Assembly (NCBI GenBank): GCA_947255165.1
Contig: CAMYFZ010000005.1
Coordinates: forward strand, 1-47,233
Direction: 5' to 3'
DNA length: 47,233 nt
DNA from: an uncultured Varibaculum sp.
Lineage (GTDB): Bacteria > Actinomycetota > Actinomycetes > Actinomycetales > Actinomycetaceae
Each line of letters begins with the position of its first letter. Position 1 is the first letter of the stretch. Of the stretch, positions 43,530 to 47,233 are shown piece after piece. The notes under the pieces were generated by a model. That model made no database searches, was not told the origin of the DNA, and saw only the letters and a program-made list of their open reading frames with translations. A program made the translations under genes and the position numbers.

Positions 43530-45263
43530 TTAACGAATCCAGGCTTCTCCGGCTGCTATCCGGCGCGCAGCCAACTCTCGGCAGGCCGCTCTATCAAAGT
43601 TACCTTGCAGGTCAGTTGGGATTTTATCTACCAGGACGAGGGCGCGGGGGGCGTGCGCCCGATCCAGTTGCCCGGTCACCAGGGAACGTACCAACATCGC
43701 CAAATCCGTCGATGGCTCAGATTCATCCTCGGTGGGAACAGTAGATTTGTGGTACTGGTCGCCACCGTCCAAACGGTTGCGCCGCACCGGAATCTCCGTA
43801 GCCGCGATTTCCATCTCTTCTAGATCTCCGTCCAGGTCTTCTGGCAATCCCACCGCAGGTAAAGGCGGAGTATCCGGGGCGGGGAAGACGATTTCCCCCT
43901 CCGCGTTGGGGTTAGCGGTTCCCCGCGCCACCTCATAAATTCCCGCCGGCAGTTCCCCGGTTTCTGCGGCCGCAACCACATCTACATCAGCTCCCCGAAT
44001 TTTGGCGGCCATCGCGGCCATCGCGGCCTCCAAAGGAGTTAGCTGGGCAGAGGTATCCTCTTCCTCCGTGGGAGGAAGCCCGGCCATTTTGCGTACTTTC
44101 TGAGAATCAACTTTCAGGGCGGGAAGCTGCGAAACCGCGGATTGAACTTCGGGTTTTACTTCCAAATTATGCTGGGGATTGAGCAGTTCCTCGGCAACAT
44201 CGGAGGCCGGTTTAATTACCGCGGTCACCAGGGATCCCCACTTGGGATCGGGTACTCCCACCACTACTACTTGTTCCACCTGCGGCAAATCCCGGATAAC
44301 TCGCTCTACCAGGGAGGCTTGGATATGGACTCCCGCGGTAGCTATCACGTCCCGGGCTTTCCCATCTACTATCAGACGCGGCCCGCGCATATGACCAGCA
44401 TCTTTAGCTCGCATCCAGCGCCTGCGTCCGCGAGAGATAAACTCTACCGTTCCGGGTTTGCCCAGATAACCGACCATCATACAGATTCCAGAGAGCCAAA
44501 TCCGATCCCCGATAGTGGCTACATGAACGCCGGCAACCGGTTTCCCATCCAAAACGCACAGTCCGCACGATTCGGGAATCCCGTAGCCTTGAATGATCTC
44601 CATTCCTGCTTCTTTAGCTGCCCGTCCCAGATGATCGTGAGCGGTTAGCCCGGTTACTATCAGTACCGAAACCGCCTGCAAAGCAGTCCGCTGCGAAGGA
44701 GGAATCTCTAGTAACTGCGCAAGCTGCTCCTTAGAAATCTGCATATAGATAGGGGCCTGATCTTTTTCGCTGCGGTCTTTCGCGCGTTCCACGGCCCGCA
44801 CGATATCGACAGCGTTGGCGGGCCGAGTTTTGGCGGCAATTATCGGAGGAATATTGACCGCGATTGCCCGGGCCAGAGTCATAATCCCATCAATCCCGGT
44901 GACAGGAGCAGTAAGGATCCAGCGTCCCGGCCGTCCCACCGCCGAATTGACTGCTTCTGCCATAGTTTTGATGCTGAGCAGCGAGTAACAAATAACTGCG
45001 CCGCCCCCCGGAGCTGACAAGGCCAGGACAGCTGATTCCGGGAGCTTCCGGCGTCGGGTTTCGTAGTCATCGAGACCAGTGGGGTGGCCAGCACTCTTAG
45101 GAAAGGGAAAAAGCACCTGTCGTTTGTTCAGAGGGGAACGACGAAGATTTGGTGGTAAATCTTGTAAATCTCCCATTTGTTTAGCTAGCGCAGAAAGCAA
45201 TGTAGAGACATCTGCCGAGGAGTCAGCTATCGGCAAATAATAAAAAGGAGAAAAAATTTCCAT
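43530..45263 (-). CDS. menE: MenE-like adenylate-forming enzyme (o-succinylbenzoate-CoA ligase family), degenerate motifs
   Basis: 577 residues. Family features remain: PGRWILTAPVTGIDGIMTLARAI, a YGIPESCG motif matching A5, and a GKARDVIATAGVHI stretch matching A8. But the P-loop, usually T-S-G-T-T-G-x-P-K, reads SAPGGGAVIC (83-92), and the catalytic Lys of the last motif (GKxDR) is Asn555 in LQGNFDRAA. A low-complexity acidic segment of about 130 residues (roughly 375-510) is inserted before the C-terminal lobe. So its place next to menA argues for MenE, but the residues argue against a normal ligase reaction. Confidence 0.72.
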   Translation of the reverse strand: MEIFSPFYYLPIADSSADVSTLLSALAKQMGDLQDLPPNLRRSPLNKRQVLFPFPKSAGHPTGLDDYETRRRKLPESAVLALSAPGGGAVICYSLLSIKTMAEAVNSAVGRPGRWILTAPVTGIDGIMTLARAIAVNIPPIIAAKTRPANAVDIVRAVERAKDRSEKDQAPIYMQISKEQLAQLLEIPPSQRTALQAVSVLIVTGLTAHDHLGRAAKEAGMEIIQGYGIPESCGLCVLDGKPVAGVHVATIGDRIWLSGICMMVGYLGKPGTVEFISRGRRRWMRAKDAGHMRGPRLIVDGKARDVIATAGVHIQASLVERVIRDLPQVEQVVVVGVPDPKWGSLVTAVIKPASDVAEELLNPQHNLEVKPEVQSAVSQLPALKVDSQKVRKMAGLPPTEEEDTSAQLTPLEAAMAAMAAKIRGADVDVVAAAETGELPAGIYEVARGTANPNAEGEIVFPAPDTPPLPAVGLPEDLDGDLEEMEIAATEIPVRRNRLDGGDQYHKSTVPTEDESEPSTDLAMLVRSLVTGQLDRAHAPRALVLVDKIPTDLQGNFDRAACRELAARRIAAGEAWIR

Positions 45264-45401
45264 CGCGACTTCCTGAAAGTAAAGTAATCTCGAAAGCTAT
45301 TCTAGCTTGTCACGCGCCTAGAGTTCTTAAAATTTCGTAACCTACCAGACGGCTAAAGCTGCAGTCTGTAGGAAAATATGATCTGTGACACATAAAAAAG
45401 A

Positions 45402-45430
45402 TTAGGTTTCTTCCATCTTTTTGTTATACT
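45402..45430 (+). promoter_or_regulatory. Sigma-70-type promoter for the leader RNA and LRR gene
   Basis: TTAGGT at 45402-45407 and TATACT at 45425-45430 are 17 bp apart. The -10 is good and the -35 weak (three of six bases). Transcription would begin near 45437, just in front of the first hairpin. Confidence 0.6.
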
Positions 45431-45437
45431 TAGGGAG

Positions 45438-45549
45438 GCCGGTCGCTCCGGCTACTTTAGGGGAACGTGTGTCAAGATAACCCCTAAACGATAAACCTGG
45501 AGTCGGTTCCACATAAGCGCAGGAGGGAGCGCGTGGAACCGGCTCTAGG
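45438..45549 (+). ncRNA. Structured leader or small RNA, family not identified
   Basis: Three successive hairpins. The first is GCCGG-TCGCT-CCGGC (45438-45452). The second is TTTAGGGG / CCCCTAAA (45456-45463 and 45481-45488) with a 17-nt loop. The third is a long stem of 17 pairs with two G-U wobbles (45496-45512 and 45533-45549), an inner GCGC/GCGC helix, and an AGGAGGGA apical loop that resembles a ribosome-binding sequence. The stems and their order are plain in the sequence. I cannot match it to a known Rfam family. The LRR gene starts about 165 nt further on. It could be a regulatory leader or a separate small RNA. Confidence 0.55.
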
Positions 45550-45714
45550 CATTTAAAAGCTATTTTCTGGTTTTAACTGCGATTTTAGTTGTTTAGTCTT
45601 AGTTTTAATATACCCCTGGATGCCCTCCCCCGGACATGAAACAATGTGATTGTCCTGTTTCTGGCGTTTTGAGTTCGCTGGGGACGTTTTTAGCTTAACT
45701 GTGATGAGAGGATG

Positions 45715-47233
45715 ATGGTGATGTCTACCGTGGGACGCCGATTTTTTGGGGGGATAGTGGCTGTTTTAGCTGGGCTGGCGCTGGCGTTCCAGTTCCCTAC
45801 CTCCGCCTATGCCGCTGATGTGGATATCGACGCTACTAACTTCCCAGACGCTACTTTTCGTTCTTACGTAGCTTACGAGTTTGACACTAATGAAGATGGC
45901 GCCTTACAACAGGATGAGCTAGATGCCGTCGAAGAAATCGCAGTGCAGCCGTGGAGTTCATCGTTTTCTTTACCCGAAGTCAAGAGCTTGCAAGGCGTGG
46001 AGTACTTCGCCAACCTGAAATCTCTTTCTGTAGGGAGAGGTCGGTTGTCGCATGTAGATTTGTCGAAGAATCTCAAACTACGGTATCTTGATTTAGCTTT
46101 TAATCAGTTGTCGTCTCTTGATTTGTCCGCGAACACTGCACTGGAAGAGCTTTGGTTAACAGATAGTGGGTTGTCGTCTCTTGATTTGCCCGCGAGCACT
46201 GCGCTGCGGATTCTTCAGTTAGAAAAAAATCAGTTGACGTCTATCGATTTGTCGGGCAACCCCGCCCTGCGGACTCTTAATTTAGACGATAATCAGTTGA
46301 CGGCTATTGACTTGTCAGCCAACACCGAACTGCAGGATCTTGATTTATACAATAATCAGTTGACGGCTATTGACTTGTCAGCCAACACCTTGCTTGATAT
46401 GCCCAGTTTAGGCGATAAAACGTATGGTGGGCAGAAACGGACGGTGATTCTTCCTGGGGGGTCTCGACTGGTGCCTGTGAATCAGTTGTCGGCTGGTTTT
46501 GATGCGGGTAAGGTGATCGACCTAAAAGGCGCTGCTATCGTTAATGGCCGGTTGAAGGTTAATGAGGGCGTCGATACAGTGACCTATTCTTACCAGAGTA
46601 GCTTCGCTGGGGTTCACGCGAATGACCCAGATAAGTTACCCACTGAGTTCACCCAGATGTTAGTTACCCTGAAAATTAACGAGCGTTATACCGTGAGTTT
46701 TGATATGGGCGGTCATGGTGACTATATTGCTGACCAAAGTGTTGACAAGGGCAAGCTGGCGACCGCTCCGACAGCTCCCTCTGCTGAAGGCTGGGAGTTC
46801 AAAGGTTGGTTTACGGATGATACCTTCGCTACCCCGTTTGATTTCACGGCACCTATCAATGCTGATGTGATCGTGTACGCGAAGTGGGAGAAAAAGAGTA
46901 ATACCGTGAGTTTTGATATGGGCGGTCATGGTGACCAGATTGCTGACCAAAGTGTTGACAAGGGCAAGCTGGCGACCGCTCCGACAGCTCCCTCTGCTGA
47001 AGGCTGGGAGTTCAAAGGTTGGTTTACGGATGATACCTTCGCTACCCCGTTTGATTTCACGGCACCTATCAATGCTGATGTAACCGTGTACGCGAAATGG
47101 GAAGAGGCTGCCGGCGAACCTACCGGTGAACCCACTACTGATCCCACGGGCAACCCCACCGGCGAACCCACCACTGACCCCACGGGCAACCCCACCGGCG
47201 AACCCACCACTGACCCCACGGGCAACCCCACCG
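45715..47233 (+). CDS. Secreted leucine-rich-repeat protein with EF-hand and InlB-type repeats (5' part)
   Basis: Open to the right edge, 506 codons. A signal peptide (RRFFGGIVAVLAGLALAF... cleaved after about residue 33, SAYA) is followed by FPDATFRSYV, then a calcium-loop DTNEDGALQQDE (57-68). About six 21-residue leucine-rich repeats of the form LxxLDLSxNxxLxxLxLxxNQ follow (about residues 100-235). Two 71-residue InlB B-repeat (Flg_new) modules start at DNA 46690 and 46903, then a Gly/Glu/Pro/Thr/Asp/Asn repeat. A surface anchor probably lies beyond the edge. The start could be ATG 45712, 45715 or 45721; AGAGG precedes them. It is probably involved in adhesion or surface contact. Confidence 0.88.
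   Translation, partial: MVMSTVGRRFFGGIVAVLAGLALAFQFPTSAYAADVDIDATNFPDATFRSYVAYEFDTNEDGALQQDELDAVEEIAVQPWSSSFSLPEVKSLQGVEYFANLKSLSVGRGRLSHVDLSKNLKLRYLDLAFNQLSSLDLSANTALEELWLTDSGLSSLDLPASTALRILQLEKNQLTSIDLSGNPALRTLNLDDNQLTAIDLSANTELQDLDLYNNQLTAIDLSANTLLDMPSLGDKTYGGQKRTVILPGGSRLVPVNQLSAGFDAGKVIDLKGAAIVNGRLKVNEGVDTVTYSYQSSFAGVHANDPDKLPTEFTQMLVTLKINERYTVSFDMGGHGDYIADQSVDKGKLATAPTAPSAEGWEFKGWFTDDTFATPFDFTAPINADVIVYAKWEKKSNTVSFDMGGHGDQIADQSVDKGKLATAPTAPSAEGWEFKGWFTDDTFATPFDFTAPINADVTVYAKWEEAAGEPTGEPTTDPTGNPTGEPTTDPTGNPTGEPTTDPTGNPT
46690..47103 (+). repeat. Two near-identical 213-bp InlB B-repeat units
   Basis: The second unit (46903 on) repeats the first (46690 on) with only a handful of base differences (for example GACTAT versus GACCAG, and GTGATC versus GTAACC). 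Each encodes VSFDMGGHGD...GWEFKGWFTDD...VYAKWE. The high DNA identity means recent duplication or frequent gene conversion. Confidence 0.92.
47125..47233 (+). repeat. 36-bp tandem repeat encoding GEPTTDPTGNPT
   Basis: Three full units (47125-47160, 47161-47196, 47197-47232) and one base of a fourth. The first unit differs from the next two at a few third positions. Each unit encodes 12 residues, so copy-number change would not shift the frame. The array continues past the right edge. Confidence 0.95.

Larger units (their letters stand above)
45264..45714. other. Intergenic region between menE and the LRR gene
   Basis: 451 bp with no convincing protein gene. It holds a sigma-70-type promoter, three strong hairpins (listed separately) and, at 45632-45655, a small inverted repeat (GGACA...TGTCC with an inner ACAAT-GTG-ATTGT). 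The menE start at 45263 and the LRR gene start diverge here. Confidence 0.7.

Noticed and set aside
46926..47231. Minus-strand open frame with GLPVGSVVGSPV repeats
   Set aside because: It is the antisense reading of the 36-bp tandem repeat of the LRR gene.
47125..47233. 36-bp repeats as a CRISPR array
   Set aside because: The units are directly adjacent, with no spacers, and encode an in-frame protein repeat.

Overview
The window looks like a chromosomal segment of a moderate-GC actinobacterium, most likely from the Actinomycetaceae (Varibaculum, Mobiluncus or Actinobaculum type). This is an inference from gene content: a full 14-gene complex I operon joined to menaquinone genes, a DUF3152-type secreted protein, a PLDc_N membrane protein and pyruvate phosphate dikinase. 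No rRNA or tRNA gene was seen.

Region 1 (1-8095) is accessory DNA bracketed by two inverted, decayed copies of the same IS3-family element (1-707 minus; 7134-8095 plus). Between them lies a plus-strand operon that looks more AT-rich than the rest: an IclR regulator, a BON-like/FAD oxidoreductase fusion, a glycerol-kinase-like FGGY kinase with changed glycerol-contact residues, and an alkyl-DHAP-synthase-like FAD oxidase. A strong terminator closes it. A decayed coiled-coil surface-type gene on the minus strand follows; the second IS copy cuts off its 5' end. The operon looks like a phosphorylate-and-oxidise route for a small polyol or glycerol derivative, substrate unknown.

Region 2 (8148-20651) is mostly on the minus strand: an alpha/beta hydrolase with an actinobacterial hypothetical protein, a 1006-residue FAD/Fe-S D-2-hydroxyacid dehydrogenase, a Fic protein with a C-terminal winged helix, a CruF-like membrane protein and ppdK. 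Two plus-strand genes follow: a DUF3152 protein and a small membrane coiled-coil protein. The Fic gene is bracketed by two near-identical palindromes (AGTGTCAGAA-N8-TTCTGACACT).

Region 3 (20648-45263) is a respiratory block. The long minus-strand nuoA-N operon runs from 37925 to 21655, mostly with 1-4 bp overlaps between genes, and ends in a coupled polyprenyl diphosphate synthase. Upstream lie a geranylgeranyl-reductase-type flavoprotein (MenJ-like), menG/ubiE and a HAD phosphatase. Further on are a histidine phosphatase (plus strand), a PLDc_N protein, menA and a divergent menE. Together they make menaquinone (head-group prenylation and methylation, side-chain synthesis and reduction) and the NADH dehydrogenase that reduces it.

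Region 4 (45264-47233) holds a promoter, a strongly structured leader RNA, and the 5' part of a secreted leucine-rich-repeat protein with an EF-hand loop, two InlB-type B repeats and a 36-bp tandem repeat running off the right edge.
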